Of a stretch of 64,000 nt of DNA, positions 23,001 through 36,114 are shown piece by piece (the stretch's first letter is position 1; every line of letters begins with the position of its first letter). The DNA comes from Neodontobutis hainanensis. Its lineage: Eukaryota; Chordata; Actinopteri; Gobiiformes; Odontobutidae. The notes below the pieces were generated by a model, which was not told the DNA's origin, did not search any database, and was given only the letters and a program-made list of their open reading frames with translations. The stretch covers positions 18,884 to 82,883 of the forward strand of contig JALDNG010000836.1 in the NCBI GenBank assembly GCA_024349245.1, read 5' to 3'. The translations under genes and the position numbers were made by a program.

Positions 23001-26000
23001 TGAACAGACTATAGACGTGTATTAGAACAGACTGTAGATGTCCAGTAAACCAGTCTAATGATGCTGCAGAAGAAAATAATTTAAAGGTCCGTTAGTAGAG
23101 ACTGTAGACGAGCATTAGAACAGACTGTAGATGTGCATTAGAACAGAATGTAGACATACAATAGAAAAGACGTAGAGGTGCAGTTGAACAGACTATAGAC
23201 ATGCAGTTGAAAAGACTTCAGAGCAGCATTAGAACAGACTCTAGACTGGCTTTAGAACAGACTGTAGTCGTGCAGTAGAACAGACTGTATATGAGCAGTA
23301 AAACAGACTGTAGACGTGCAGTAGAACAGACTGCAGTAGAGCAGAGGTAAAGAATGTAAACTGGCATTAGAACAGACTGTTGAGGTGCAGTTAAAATGAC
23401 TGTAGACGTGCAGTAATACAGACTGTAGACAAGCATTAGAACAGACTGTAGAAGTGCAGTAGTACAGACTTCAAATGTGCAGTAGAACAGACTGTAGACG
23501 TTTATTAGAACAGACTGTAGACTTGCAGTAGAACAGACCATAAATGAGCAGTAGTACAGACTGTAGACTTGCATTAGAACAGACTGTAGATGAGCAGTAG
23601 TACAGATTATAAACTCGCATTAGAACAGACTGTAGATGAGCAGTAGTACAGATTATAGACTTGCATTAGAACAGACTGTAGATGTGCATTAGAACAGACT
23701 GTAGATATGCAGAAAAAGAGACTGTAGACGTGCGGTAGAACAGACTGCAGGAGAGCAGAGGTACAGACTGTAAACTGGCATTAGAAGAGACTGTTGAGGT
23801 GCAGTTGAAAAGACTGTAGACGTGCAGTTGAACAGACTGTAGATGTGCATTTAAAAAGACTGTAGACGTACAATACAACAGACTGTATACGAGCATTAGA
23901 ACAGACTGTAGACATCTAGTAAAAAGACCGTAGATGTGCAGTAGCACAGAATTAAGACAAGCATTAGAACAGACTGTGGACGAGCATTAGAACAGACTAT
24001 AGACTGTAGACGTTTATTAGAACAGACTGTAGACCTGCACTAGAACAGACCATAAATGAGCAGTAGTACAGACTATAGACTTGCATTAGAACAGACTGTA
24101 GATGTGCATTAGAAACAGACTTTAGAAGTGCAGTAGTAGAGACTGTAGATGTGTAGTAGAAAAGACTGTAGACGTTTATCAAAACAGACTGCAGACATGC
24201 AGTAGAACAGACTGTAGACGTGCAGTAGAAAAGACTGTAGGCAAGCATTAGAACAGACTGTAAACATCCAGTAGAACAGACTGACAATGTGCAGAAGAAT
24301 AGACTTTAGAGGTGCAGTAGTACAGACTGTAGACGAGCATTAGAACAGACTGTAGACGAGCATTAAAAAAAGACTGTAGAAGTGCAGTAGTACAGACTGT
24401 AAATGTGCAGAACAGACTGTAGACGTTTATTAAAACAGATTGTAGACGTGGAGTAGAACAGACCGTACATGAGCAGTAGTACAACTTGTAGACTTGCATT
24501 GGAACAGACTGTAGACGAGCATTAGAACAGACTGTATATAAGTATTACAAAACACTCTAGACATGCTTTAGAACAGACTGTAGAGGTACAGTAATACAGA
24601 CTGTAGACGAGCATTAGAACAGACTGTAGAGGTGCAGTTGAACAGACTGTAGACTTGCAGTTGAACAGACTGTAAACATTTATTAGAAGAGATTTTAGAC
24701 CTGCAGTAGAACAGACCGTAGATGAGCAGTAGTAAAGACTGTAGACTTGCATTAGAAGAGACTGTAGATGTGCATTAAAACAGACTTTAGAAGTGCAGTA
24801 GTAGAGACTGTAGACGTGCAGTAGAATAGACTGTAGATGAGCAGTAGTATAGACTGTAGACTTGCATTAGAACAGACTGTAGATGTGCAGTAGAACAGAC
24901 TGTAGATATGCAGTAAAAAGACTGTAGAAGTGCAATAGAACAGACTTCAGTAGAGCAGAGGTACAGACTGTAAAATGGCATTAGAACAGACTGTAGACTT
25001 GGAGTTGAACAGACTTCAGAGCAGCAGCAGTAGTACAGACTCTAGTTTGGCTTTAGAACTGACTGTAGGCGAGCATTAGAACAGACTGTAAACATCCAGT
25101 AGAACAGACTGTAGATGTGCATTAGAACAGACTGTAGACGTACAATAGAACAGACTGTATTTGTGCAATTTTACAGACTAAAGACCTGCATTAGAGCAGA
25201 CTGTGGACGAGCATTAGAACAGACAATAGACGTGCATAAGAACATAATGTAGTTGTGAAGTAGAACAAATTGTAGAGATGCAGTAGTACAGAATGTCGAC
25301 AATTATCAAAACTGTTTATAGTTGACAAAGAGTAGAACAGACTGTGGACTTGCATTAGAACAGACTGTAGATGTGCAGTAGAACAAACTGCAGATGTGCA
25401 GTAGAACAGACTGACGATGTGCAGAAGAATAGACTGTAGCGGGCAATAGTTGAGACTTTACACGAGCATTAGAACAGACTCTACATGAGTATTAGAAAAG
25501 ACTGTAGACATGTTTTAGAACAGACAGTAGAGTTCCACTAGTACAGACTCTAGACGACCATCAGAACAAACTGTAGATGTGCAGTAGAAGAGACTGTAGA
25601 GGTGCAGTAGTACAGAAAGTTGACAATTATGAAAAGAGACTGTAGACGTGCAGTAGAACAGACTCTAGACAATTATTAGAAAAGACTGTAGACATCCAGT
25701 AGAACAGACTGTAGATGTGCATTAGAGGAAACTGTAGACGTTTATTAAAAGAGACTATAGTCGTGCAGTAGAACAGACTGTAGGCGTACAATAGAACAGA
25801 CTGTAGTGGTGCAGTTGAACAGATTGTAGACGTGCAGTTGAACAGACTTCATAGCAGCAGTAGTACTGACTCTAGAATGGCTTTAGAACTGATTGTAGAC
25901 GAGCATTAGAACTGACTGTAGACGACCATTAGAACAGACTGTACATGTGCAGTAGAAGAGATTGTAGATGTGCAGTAGAACAGACTGTAGACGTTTATCA

Positions 26001-29000
26001 GAACAGACTGTAGACGTGCAAAAGAACAGACCATAGATGAGCAGTAAAACAGACTAGAAACTTGCATTAGAACAAACTGTAGAACTGACTGTAGACGAGC
26101 ATTAGAACTAACTGTAAACGTCGAGTAGAACAGACTGACAATGTGCAGAAGAATATACTGTAGAGATGCAGCAGTACATACTGTAGACGAGCATTAGAAC
26201 AGACTGTATATGAGAATTAGAAAACACTCTAGACATACTTTAGAAAAGACTGTAGAAGTGCAGTAGTTCAGACTGTAGACGAGGATTAGAACAGACTCTA
26301 TACCAGTATTAAAAAACACTCTAGACATGCTTTAGAACATATTGTAGAGGTGCAGTAATACAGACTATTGACTTGCATTAGTACAGACTGTAGATGTTCA
26401 TTAGAACAGACGTTAGTAGAGCAGTAGTACAGACTGTTAACTGGCATTAGAACATACTGTAGACGTGCAGTAGAACAGACTGTAGATGAGCAGTAGTACA
26501 GACTGTAGACTTGCATTAGAACAGACTGTAGATGTGCATTGGAACAGACTGTAGATGTGCAGTAAAACAGACTGTAGATGTGCAGTAGAACAGACTGCAG
26601 TAGAGCAGAGGTACAGACTGTAAACTGGAATTAGAACAGACTGTTGAGGTGCAGTTAAATGACTGTAGGCAGTTGAACAGACTGTAGATGAACATTATAA
26701 TAGACTGTAGACGTCGAGTAGAACAGAACAGTAGAACAACATAGTAGAACATGTGCAGTAGTACAGACTAAAGACCTGCATTAGAACAGACTGTGGATGA
26801 GCATTAGAACAGATTATAGACGTGCATTAGAACAGACTGTAGATGTCCATTAGAACAGACTGTAGATGTGTAGTAGAACAGACTGACGAAGAATAGACCG
26901 TAAGGTTTCAGTAGTTGAGACTTTACACGAGCATTAGAACAGACTGTACATGAGTATTAGAAAAGACCGTAGACATGATTTACAACAGACTGTAGAGGTG
27001 AAGTAGTACAGACTGTAGACGACCACTAGAACAAACTGTAGATGTGCAGTAGAACTGAATGTAGACTTGCAGTAAAACAGACTGCAGAGCAGAAGTAGTA
27101 CAGACTCTAGACTGGCATTAGAACAGACTGTAGAGGAGCAGTAGTACAGACTGTAGACTTGCATTATAACAGATTGTAGATGTGCATTAGAACAAGCTAT
27201 AGACGTACAATAGAAGTGACTTTAGACGTGCATTTGTACAGACTTCAGTGCAACAGTAGTACACACTCTAGATTGGCTTTAGAACAGACTGTAGACGATC
27301 ATTAGAACAGACTGTAAACGCCCAGAAGAAGAGACTGACAATGTGCAGAAGAATAGAATAGAGAGGTGCAGTAGTTCAGACTGTAGACGAGCATTAGAAC
27401 AGACTCTATATGAATATTAGAAAACACTCTAGACATGCTTTAGAACAGACAGTAGAGGTGCAGTTGTACAGAATGTAGGCGAGCATTAGAACAGACTTAT
27501 ATTAGTATTAGAAAACAATCTAGATATGCTTTAGAACAGACTGTAGAGGTGCAGTAATACAGAATGTAGACGAGCATTAGAACAGACTGTAGAAGTCCAG
27601 TAGTACAAACTGTAGATGTGCAGTAGTACAGACTGTAGATGTACAATAGAAAAGACTGTAGAGGTGCAGTTAAACAGTTTGTAGACGTGCAGTAAAACAG
27701 ACTTCAGAGAAGAAGTAGAACAGACTCTAGATTGGCTTTAGAACAGACTGTAGATGAGCATTAGAACAGACAGTAAACGACCTGTAGAACAGACTGAGAA
27801 TGTGCATTGAATAGGCTTAAGAGGTGCAATAGTACAGACTGTAGATTAGCATTAGAACAGACTGTATATGAGTATTAGAAAACACTGTAGATATGCTTTA
27901 GAACAGACTGTAGAGGTGCAGTAGTTCAGACTGTAGACGAGCATTAGAACAGACTGTATGTGAGTATTAGAAAACACTTTAGACATGTTTTAGAACAGAC
28001 TGTAGAGGTTCAGTAGTTCAGACTGTAAACAAGCATTAGAACAAACTCTATATGAGTATTAGAAAACACTCTAGACATGCTTTAGAACAGACTTTAGAGG
28101 TTCAGTAATACAGACTGTAGACGAGCATTAGAAAAGACTGTAGAAGTGCAGTTGTACAGACTGTAGATGTGCAGAAGAAGAGACTGTAGACGTATATTAG
28201 AACAGACTGTAGACCTGCACTAGAACAGACTGTAGATGTGCATTAGAACAAACTGTAGATGTGCATTAGAACAGACTGTAGATGTGCAGTAGAACAGACT
28301 GTAGACGTTTATTAGAACAGACTGTAGACCTGCACTTAAAGAGACCGTAGATGAGCAGTAGTACAGACTATAGACTTGCATTAGAACAGATTGTATATTA
28401 GTATTAGAAAAAAATGTAGACATTCTTTAGAACAGACTGTGGATGTGCAGTAGTTCAGACTGTAAATGAGCATTAGAACAGACTATTTATGAGTTTTAGA
28501 AAATACTCTAGACATGCTTTAGAAGAGACTGTAGAGGTGCAGAAATACAGACTGTAGACATTTTTTAGAACAGACTGTAGACGTGCAGTAGATCAGACTG
28601 TAGATGGGCAGTACTACAGACTGTAGACTTTCATTAGAACAGACAGTAGATGTATATTAGAACAGATTGTAGATGTGCAGTAAAACAGAATTTAGTGGAA
28701 GAGACTGTAATAGAGCAGTGGTACAGACTTTAATCTGACATTTGAACAGACTGTAGAGGTGCAGTTGAACAGACTGTAGACGAGCATTAGAACAGACTCT
28801 ATATGAGTATTAGAAAACACTCTAGACATGCTTTAGAACAGATTGTAGAGGTGCAGTAGTTCAGACTGTAGACGAGCATTAGAACAGACTGTATATAAGT
28901 ATTAGAAAACACTCTAGACATGCTTTAGAACAGACTGTAGAGGTGCAATAATACAGACTGTAGACGAGCATTAGAAAAGACTGTAGAAGTGCAGTAGAAG

Positions 29001-32000
29001 AGATTGTAAATGTGCAGTAGATCAGGCTGTAGACGTTTATTAGAACAGACTGTAGACCTGCACTAGAACAGACCGTATATGAGCAGTAGTACAGACTATA
29101 GACATGGATTAAAACAGACTGTAGATGTGCATTAGAACAGACTTTAGAAGTGCAGTAGTAGAGACTGTAGATGTGTAGTAGAACAGACTGTAGACGTTTA
29201 TCAGAACAGACTGTAGACGTGTAGTAGAACAGACTGTAGATGAGCAGTAGTACAGACTGTAGACTTGCATTAGAACAGACTGTAGATGTGCAGTGGAACA
29301 GACTTTAGATGTTTATTAGAACAGACTGTAGACTTGCAGTAGAACAGACTGTAGATAAGCAGTAGTACAGACTATAGACTTGCATTAGAACAGACTGTAT
29401 ATGAGTATTAGAAAAAACACTGTAGACATGCTTTAGAACAGACTGTAGAGGTGCAGTAGTTCAGACTGTAGACGAGCATTAGAACAGACTGTAGAAGTGC
29501 AGTAGTACAGACGGTAGATGTGCAATAGAACAGACTGTAGACGAGCAGTATGACAGACTATAGACTTGCATTAGAACAGACAGTAGATGTACATTAGAAC
29601 AGACTGTAGATGTGCAGTAAAACAGACGTTAGGCGTGCAGTGGAAGAGACTGTAGTAGAGCAGTAGTACAGATTGTAAACTGGCATTAAAACAGACTGTA
29701 CAGGTGCGATTGAACAGACTGTTGACATGCAGTTGAAAAGACTTCAGAGCAGCAGTAGTACATACTCTAGATTGGATTTAAAACTGACTGTAGACAAGCA
29801 TTAGAACAGACTGTAAACGTCCAGTAGAACAGACTGACAATATGCAAAAGAATAGACTGTAGATATTCAGTAGTATAGACTGTAGACGAGAATAAGAACA
29901 GACTGTATATGAGTATTAAAAACACTGTAGACATGCTTTAGAACAGACTGTAGAGGTGCAGTAGTTCAGACTAAAGACGAGCTTTAGAACAGAGTCCATA
30001 TGAATATTAGAAAACACTCTAGACATGCTTTAGAACAGATTATAGAGGTGCAGTAATACAGACTGTAGATGAGCATTAGTAAAGACTGTAGAAGTGCAGT
30101 AGTACAGACTGTAGATGTGCAGTAGAACAGATTGTAGACGTTTATTAGAACACACTGTAGATCTAGACTAGAACAGACCGTAGATGAGCAGTAGTACAGA
30201 CTATAGACTTGCATTAGAACAGACAGTAGATGTGCATTAGAATAGACTTTAGATGTGCAGTAGTAGAGACTGTAGACGTTTATCAGAACAAACTGTAGAT
30301 GTGCAGTAGAACAGACTGTAGACGTATATTAGAACAGACTGTAGACCTGCACTAGAACAGACTGTAGATGTGCATTAGAACAGACTGTAGATGTGCAGTT
30401 GAACAGACTGTAGACGTTTATTAGAACAGACTGTAGACCTGCACTTAAAGAGACCGTAGATGAGCAGTAGTACAGACTATAGACTTGCATTACAAACAGA
30501 TTGTATATGAGTATTAGACAAAAATGTAGACATTCTTTAGAACAGACTGTAGAGGCACAGTAGTTCAGACTGTAAATGAGCATTAGAACAGACTATTTAT
30601 GAGTATTAGAAAATACTCTAGACATGCTTTAGAAGAGACTGTAGAGGTTGCAGAAATACAGACTGTAGACAAGCATTAGAACAGACTGTAGATGTGCAGT
30701 AGAACAGACTGTAGACGTTTATTAGAACAGACTGTAGACCTGCACTTAAAGAGACCGTAGATAAGCAGTAGTACAGACTATAGACTTGCATTACAAACAG
30801 AATGTATATGAGTATTAGACAAAAATGTAGACATTCTTTAGAGCAGACTGTAGAGGTGCAGTAGTTCAGACTGTAAATGAGCATTAGAACAGACTATTTA
30901 TGAGTATTAGAAAATACTCTAGACATGCTTTAGAAGAGACTGTAGAGGTTGCAGAAATACAGACTGTAGACAAGCATTAGAACAGACTGTAGAAGTGCAG
31001 TAGTACAAACTGTAGATGTGCAGTAGAACAGACTGTAGACATTTTTAGAACAGATTGTTGATGTGCAGTAAAACAGACTTTAGTGGAAGAGACTGTAATA
31101 GAGCAGTAGTACAGACTTTAATCTGGCATTAGAACATACTGTAGAGGTGCAGTTGAACAGACTGTAGACGAGCATTAGAACAGACTCTATATGAGTATTA
31201 GAAAACACTCTAGACATGCTTTAGAAAAGATTGTAGAGGTGCAGTAGTTCAGACTGTAGACGAGCATTAGAACAGACTGTATATGAGTATTAGAAAACAC
31301 TCTAGACATGCTTTAGAACAGAATGTAGAAGTGCAATAATACAGACTGTAGATGAGCATTAGAAAAGACTGTAGAAGTGCAGTAGTACAGACTGTAGATG
31401 TGCAGTAGAACAGATTGTAGACGTTTATTAGAACAGACTGTAGACCTGCACTAGAACAGACCGTATATGAGCAGTAGTACAGACTATAGACATGGATTAG
31501 AACAGACTGTAGATGTGCATTAGAACAGACTTCATAAGTGCAGTAGTAGAGACTGTAGATGTGTAGTAGAACAGACTGTAGACGTTTATCAGAACAGACT
31601 GTAGACGTGCAGTAAAACAGACTGTAGATGAACAGTAGTACAGACTATAGACTTGCATTAGAACAGACTGTATATGAGTATTATAAAAAACACTGTAGAC
31701 ATGCTTTAGAACAGACTGTAGAGGTGCAGTACTTCAGACTGTAGACGAGCATTAGAACAGACTGTATATGAGTATTAGAAAAACTCTAGACATGCTTTAG
31801 AAGAGACTATAGAGGTGGAGTAATACAGACTGTAGACGAGAATTAGAACAGACTGTAGAAGTGCAGTAGTACAGACGGTAGATGTGCAATAGAACAGACT
31901 CTAGACGAGCAGTAGGACAGACTATAGACTTGCATTAGAACAGACAGTAGATGTACATTAGAACAGATTGTAGATGAGCAGTAAAACAGACTGTAGACAT

Positions 32001-32468
32001 GCAGTGGAAGAGACTGTAGTAGAGCAGTAGTACAGATTGTAAACTGGCATTAAAACAGACTGTACAGGTTCGATTGAAAAGACTGTTGACATGCAGTTGA
32101 ACAGACTTTAGAGCAGCAGTAGTACATACTCTAGATTGGATTTAAAACTGACTGTAGACAAGCATTAGAACAGACTGTAAACGTCCAGTAGAACAGACTG
32201 ACAATATGCAAAAGAATAGACTGTAGAGATTCAGTAGTACAGACTGTAGACGAGAATAAGAACAGACTGTATATGAGTATTAAAAACACTGTAGACATGC
32301 TTTAGAACAGACTGTAGAGGTGCAGTAGTTCAGACTAAAGACGAGCTTTAGAACAGACTCTATATGAATATTAGAAAACACTCTAGACATGCTTTAGAAC
32401 AGATTGTAGAGGTGCAGTAATACAGACTGTAGATGAGCATTAGAAAAGACTGTAGAAGTGCAGTAGTA
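17031..32468 (-). repeat. 23-bp satellite array, minus orientation
   Basis: The longest uninterrupted array here, about 15.4 kb or ~670 monomers, reading TAGAACAGACTGTA on the + strand. It shows higher-order repetition: about 990 bp (for example 17661 and 18651), about 1152 bp (19773 and 20925) and about 2364 bp (29761 and 32125). The part from about 17650 to 22760 is the inverted counterpart of about 49980-55340. Monomer tails vary as in the other arrays. No gene or other element is seen inside it. Confidence 0.95.
30101..30104 (-). other. empty target site of the LINE
   Basis: The satellite from about 29800 to 30240 matches the left flank of the LINE (32170-32468) and then, after AGTA at 30101-30104, its right flank (from 37258) without interruption. 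It includes unusual words such as TAGATCTAGACTAGAAC. It therefore shows the locus before the LINE inserted. Confidence 0.8.
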
Positions 32469-32490
32469 AGGCAAGGCAAGGCAAGGCAAT
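32469..32490 (-). repeat. (TTGCC)n 3' tail of the LINE
   Basis: On the + strand this is AGGCA repeated about four times at the border with satellite. Short tandem tails of this kind, in place of poly(A), are typical of L2-like LINEs and of SINEs that share their 3' ends. Confidence 0.85.
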
Positions 32491-32702
32491 TTTATTTATA
32501 TAGCACAATTCATACACTGGGTAACTCAAAGTGCTTTACAGAAATAAAAGACAATTTACAAGATTTATATTTGGAAACATAAGAAAGATTAAAAGCATTA
32601 TAAAAAGAAGAGTGCAGATAAAAACATTTTAAGTTGTGGTGTAGGCGGAGCTAAAAGGAAGGTTTTTAACCTCCTTGAACATTGTTAAAGTTGAGGCTTG
32701 TT
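32491..32702 (-). other. LINE 3' UTR
   Basis: About 210 bp between the RT stop and the tail. It contains the stretch AAAGCACTTTGAGTTACC on the minus strand, a motif commonly seen in fish L2 3' ends and probably part of the structure the RT recognises. Confidence 0.6.
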
Positions 32703-33563
32703 TTACTTCATCTGGGAGGTTGTTCCAGGTTTTGCTGCTTGAAACTTAAACGCTGCTTCACCCTGTTTAGTTCTAACTCTGGGCACGAGCAGAAGGCCTG
32801 TCCCAGATGTTCTCAGAGTCCGAGGAGGCTCATAAGCTACTAGCATTTCAGAAATATATTCTGGTGCTAAACCATTTAGAGACTTGTAAACCAGCAGTGC
32901 TGTTTTAAAGTCTATCCTCTGAGCAACAGGAAGCCAGTGCAGAGATTTTAAAACTGGACTGATGTGGTTGTACTTCCTGGTGTTAGTTAGAACCCGAGCA
33001 GCAGCGTTCTGAATAAGCTGAAGCTGTCTTAACCCTCGTTTTGAGAGACCAGTGAGCAGGCCGTTACAGTAATCTAACCTACTGCAGATAAAAGCATGAA
33101 TAAGTCTCTCTAAGTCTGGTTTAGACATCATCCCTTTGACTCTGGAAATATTTTTAAGGTGATAAAATGCAGATGATGTAATTGACTTAATGTGACTCTG
33201 GAAATTCAAGTCTGAGTCCATGATGACCCCTAGATTTCTAACCTGGTTTTTAGATTTTAGAGAAAGAGACTCGAGGTGACTGCTGACATTTTCTCTTTGT
33301 TTCTGTGGTCCAAAGATAATTATTTCAGTCTTGTTTCTGTTCAGTTGGAGAAAATTATTTTGCATCCACACATCAATCTGTTCGATGCAGTGACACAATG
33401 AATGGATTGGTTCATTTTCACCTGCTGTGAGTGAAATGTAAATCTGAGTGTCATCTGCATAATTATGGTAGGATACACCACAGCTGTGTATTAACTGGCC
33501 TAAAGGAAGCATGTAGAGATTGAATAATAGAGGTCCCAAGATAGACCCTGTGGAACCCCACAT
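32703..33563 (-). pseudogene. LINE ORF2: reverse transcriptase palm, thumb and C-terminus
   Basis: The last 286 codons of the ORF2 polyprotein in an open frame. It begins at the LGPLLFNLY segment, then carries the catalytic box NYADDTQIY, then the thumb and the C-terminal region with LHWLPVAQRIDFKTALLVYK, a phrase well kept in L2-like RTs. The enzyme copies the LINE RNA into the genome at a nick. This part is intact to its stop, but the preceding half of RT lies in another frame (33500-33733), so ORF2 as a whole is broken. Confidence 0.85.
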
Positions 33564-34069
33564 GTCAGGGCCATTTGGTCTGATACACAGTTTCCAACCG
33601 AAACAAAGTACTTCCTGTCTTCAAGATAAGACTGAAACCATTTAAGAGCAGTTCCAGAGATACCTATCCATTCCTCTAATCTTTGTGACAGGATTTCATG
33701 GTCCACTGTATCAAACGCAGCACTCAAGTCCAACAGAACTAAGACAGAGACTTTGCCGCGTCAGTGTTCAGGCGGATGTCATTTGTGACTTTGATAAGTG
33801 CAGTCTCAGTGCTGTGATGGGGCCTAAAACCTGACTGAAAAGGATCAAAGCAGTTGTTAAGCAATAGAAAGTCATTAAGTTGCTGATATACAACTTTTCG
33901 ATGACTTTCCTAAAAATGGCAGGTTTGATATGGGCCTATAGTTGTTGAGCTCTGTAGCATCAAGACTGCTCTTCTTTAGGAGAGGCTTAATGACAGCAGT
34001 TTTTAAGGCCCTTGGAAATGTTCCAAACTGTAAGGAATTATTGACTATATTAGTGAGCTGTGGTAACAA
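33500..34069 (-). pseudogene. LINE ORF2: reverse transcriptase fingers/palm, frameshifted
   Basis: Two pieces. 33875-34069 holds the first RT blocks (TAVIKPLLKKSSLD and NYRPISNLPFLGK). 33500-33733 holds DLSAAFDTVDHEIL, where the first catalytic Asp lies, and then GVPQG. Between them (about 33734-33874) the reading frame is lost. The missing connection and the shift near 33540 separate these blocks from the YADD box downstream. Confidence 0.8.
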
Positions 34070-34797
34070 ACTGCTTAGTACTGATTTTAGAAATCTAGTG
34101 GGTAAAACATCGAGGCAGCAGGTGGATGAACTCAGGCTGGAGACAGTTTTTCAATTGTTCTGTCATTAATGGGTGTAAAATGTGTAAACTCAACCAAAGG
34201 TCTCCTATGTGGCTGCAGTGTTGTTGTTTGCCCTTTGGACTGTATCACATGTTTAATGCCTTGAACCTTGTCATTAAAAACAATGCAAACTCATTGCATT
34301 TAGTGTTGAAACTAATTCTGGAGGAAATGGAGCTGGAGGGTTTGTTAATCTGTTCACTGTAGCAAACAGGACACGTGAGTTGTTACTGCTGTTGTTGATG
34401 AGCTCTGAGAAGAATATTTCTCTTGCTTTTTCAAAGTTTGATTGAAAACATGCAGATTTTCTTTGTATACCTCATAATGAATTAAGAGTTTAAATTTACG
34501 CCATTTTCTTTCGACTTTTCAGGCATTCTCTTTTCTGTGCCTGACAGAAGGAGCATTGCTCCACGAAGCCTTCTGCCGCTTCATCACTTTAACCTTAACA
34601 GGAGCAATGGCGTCCATAACATTTAAAACACCTGAAGTATAACAATTCATTAAATCATCAACTTGACCTGATGAGGCATTTTCAAACCTGATTGCCTCCA
34701 TAAACTGTGTCCTGGTGTTATCATTAATGTGTCTCTTCTGAACAACTGTAGGTCCAGCAGCAGCTTTTGGAATCATGGACAGATGGAAAAGACACAA
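34070..34797 (-). pseudogene. LINE ORF2: endonuclease-to-RT linker
   Basis: A region of ORF2 with a partial open frame at 34519-34797 (FMEAIRFENASSGQVDDL and LNVMDAIAPVKVKVMKR). The phrase with DAIAPVK is usual between the endonuclease and RT of L2-like elements. The remainder to 34070 has decayed, with stops in all minus frames. Confidence 0.6.
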
Positions 34798-35420
34798 GAA
34801 TGATCAGACAGAGCAACATCAGTCACAGTGACGTCTGAAATATGAACAGCCTTAGTAATGACCAGGTCCAGAGTGTGACCTCTGAAATGGTGAAATGGGT
34901 CGGCTCAGTAACAATCTGACAAAGACCAAAAGTATCAGGAAGAGCAGAAAGTTCTTTTGCATTACTGTCACAAACATCATCCACATGCACATTCAAATTA
35001 CCTGTAAGGACATTTTGTTCAAATTCTGTGCAGATAACCAATAGCATTTCAGTAACTCATCAATAAAACCATGACATTGTTGAGGCAGGTTATAAAAACT
35101 ACATATAAAATAGATGGAGAAAACTTAAACTCCATTTTGAATGACACATACCCGAATGAAAAAACTCAAGTGATAGCTTATAAATAAGAATATTATCCCT
35201 AAAAATAGCACAAACACCACCACCCTTTTGTTTTCCCGCATTTTGGATAAAAATGTGAAATTCGATGGGTGGATTCAATAAGGACAGCATTTCCAGTCTT
35301 GCTGTCTAACCATGTTTCTGTTAAAAACATAAAATCAAGCTTATTTGAAATTATAAAATCATTAATTAAAAAGATTTGTTTCCCAAAGACCTGACATTGA
35401 ACACTGCAAGTTTCAAGTCT
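34798..35420 (-). pseudogene. LINE ORF2: AP-type endonuclease remnant
   Basis: The endonuclease nicks target DNA to prime reverse transcription. Recognisable blocks in order are FMFLTETWLDS near 35300 (the metal-binding Glu block), GNLNVHVDD near 34985 (normally G-D-F-N; here D and F have changed), and, in another frame near 34800-34870, LDLVITK and SDHS, the last holding the catalytic Asp-His pair. The N-terminal part upstream of the first block is poor. At least two frameshifts occur. Confidence 0.7.
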
Positions 35421-35559
35421 GTTTGAGCAGGACCAAACTTTATCTGTTTGCAGGAATTTGAATCAGGTTTGTCTGATTAGACAAACTAACTGTTATTCTC
35501 TTCTCGAGTCTGCGACTTCTGAGTGTAGCTATGGAGCTCGGGGAGTGTTCTCTCCCAGG

Positions 35560-36114
35560 GCCTCGGGTTGATAAGTATTTTATGATGACAAAAGTCCTGG
35601 AACAGCAGAGGCCCTCAGTGTCCTAATCGCTGATAGTAGCCTTGATGCTAGTCAAGGCTTTTGGAGGAGCTGGTCTGGGAGGAGCTGGTCTGGGAGGGGG
35701 TGGAGGGTCTGACAGGGGTGCATTGGACACCTATGGGGGTCTCATTTGTTCTGGCCAAGATGGAGATGATAGAACCCGTGACCTGGCCAAGTTAGGTGTG
35801 AGGGGTATCAACTTAGTTCCAGATTTTACCAACATTTCCAGGTGATCTGGAAATCCCATTGGTGAATCCGGGGATGGGACAGAGATGGTGAGGTCCTCAG
35901 AAGGTGTTGATGTTACTGGGGGTCCAGGGTCCTATTGGGGGTCCATTTCAGTAGTGGAGGTGTTGATGGTGGTCCAGTCAGAGGAGGATCTTTGGTTGGT
36001 GAGGCTGGAGTGTTTTTCTCATTCAGTGGCTGATGGCTTCTCAGAGGGCCCTTTCTTTGTTTAAGAGGGCGACCAGAACCGTTTAGGTGTCTCAGGAGTG
36101 CAGGAGATTATCTG
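35560..36114 (-). pseudogene. LINE ORF1 proline-rich C-terminal region
   Basis: Reading leftward after the esterase-like part, the frame is broken by several stops but stays rich in Pro and Ser. It includes a run of DPPPPPRPAPPRPAPPKA at about 35655-35710, produced by a small tandem repeat in the DNA. This may be the tail of ORF1 or the ORF1-ORF2 spacer. Confidence 0.4.

Noticed and set aside
17031..32468. Telomeric or known centromeric repeat
   Set aside because: No TTAGGG runs are present and no CENP-B-box-like sequence was noticed. The chromosomal position of the array cannot be told from the window.
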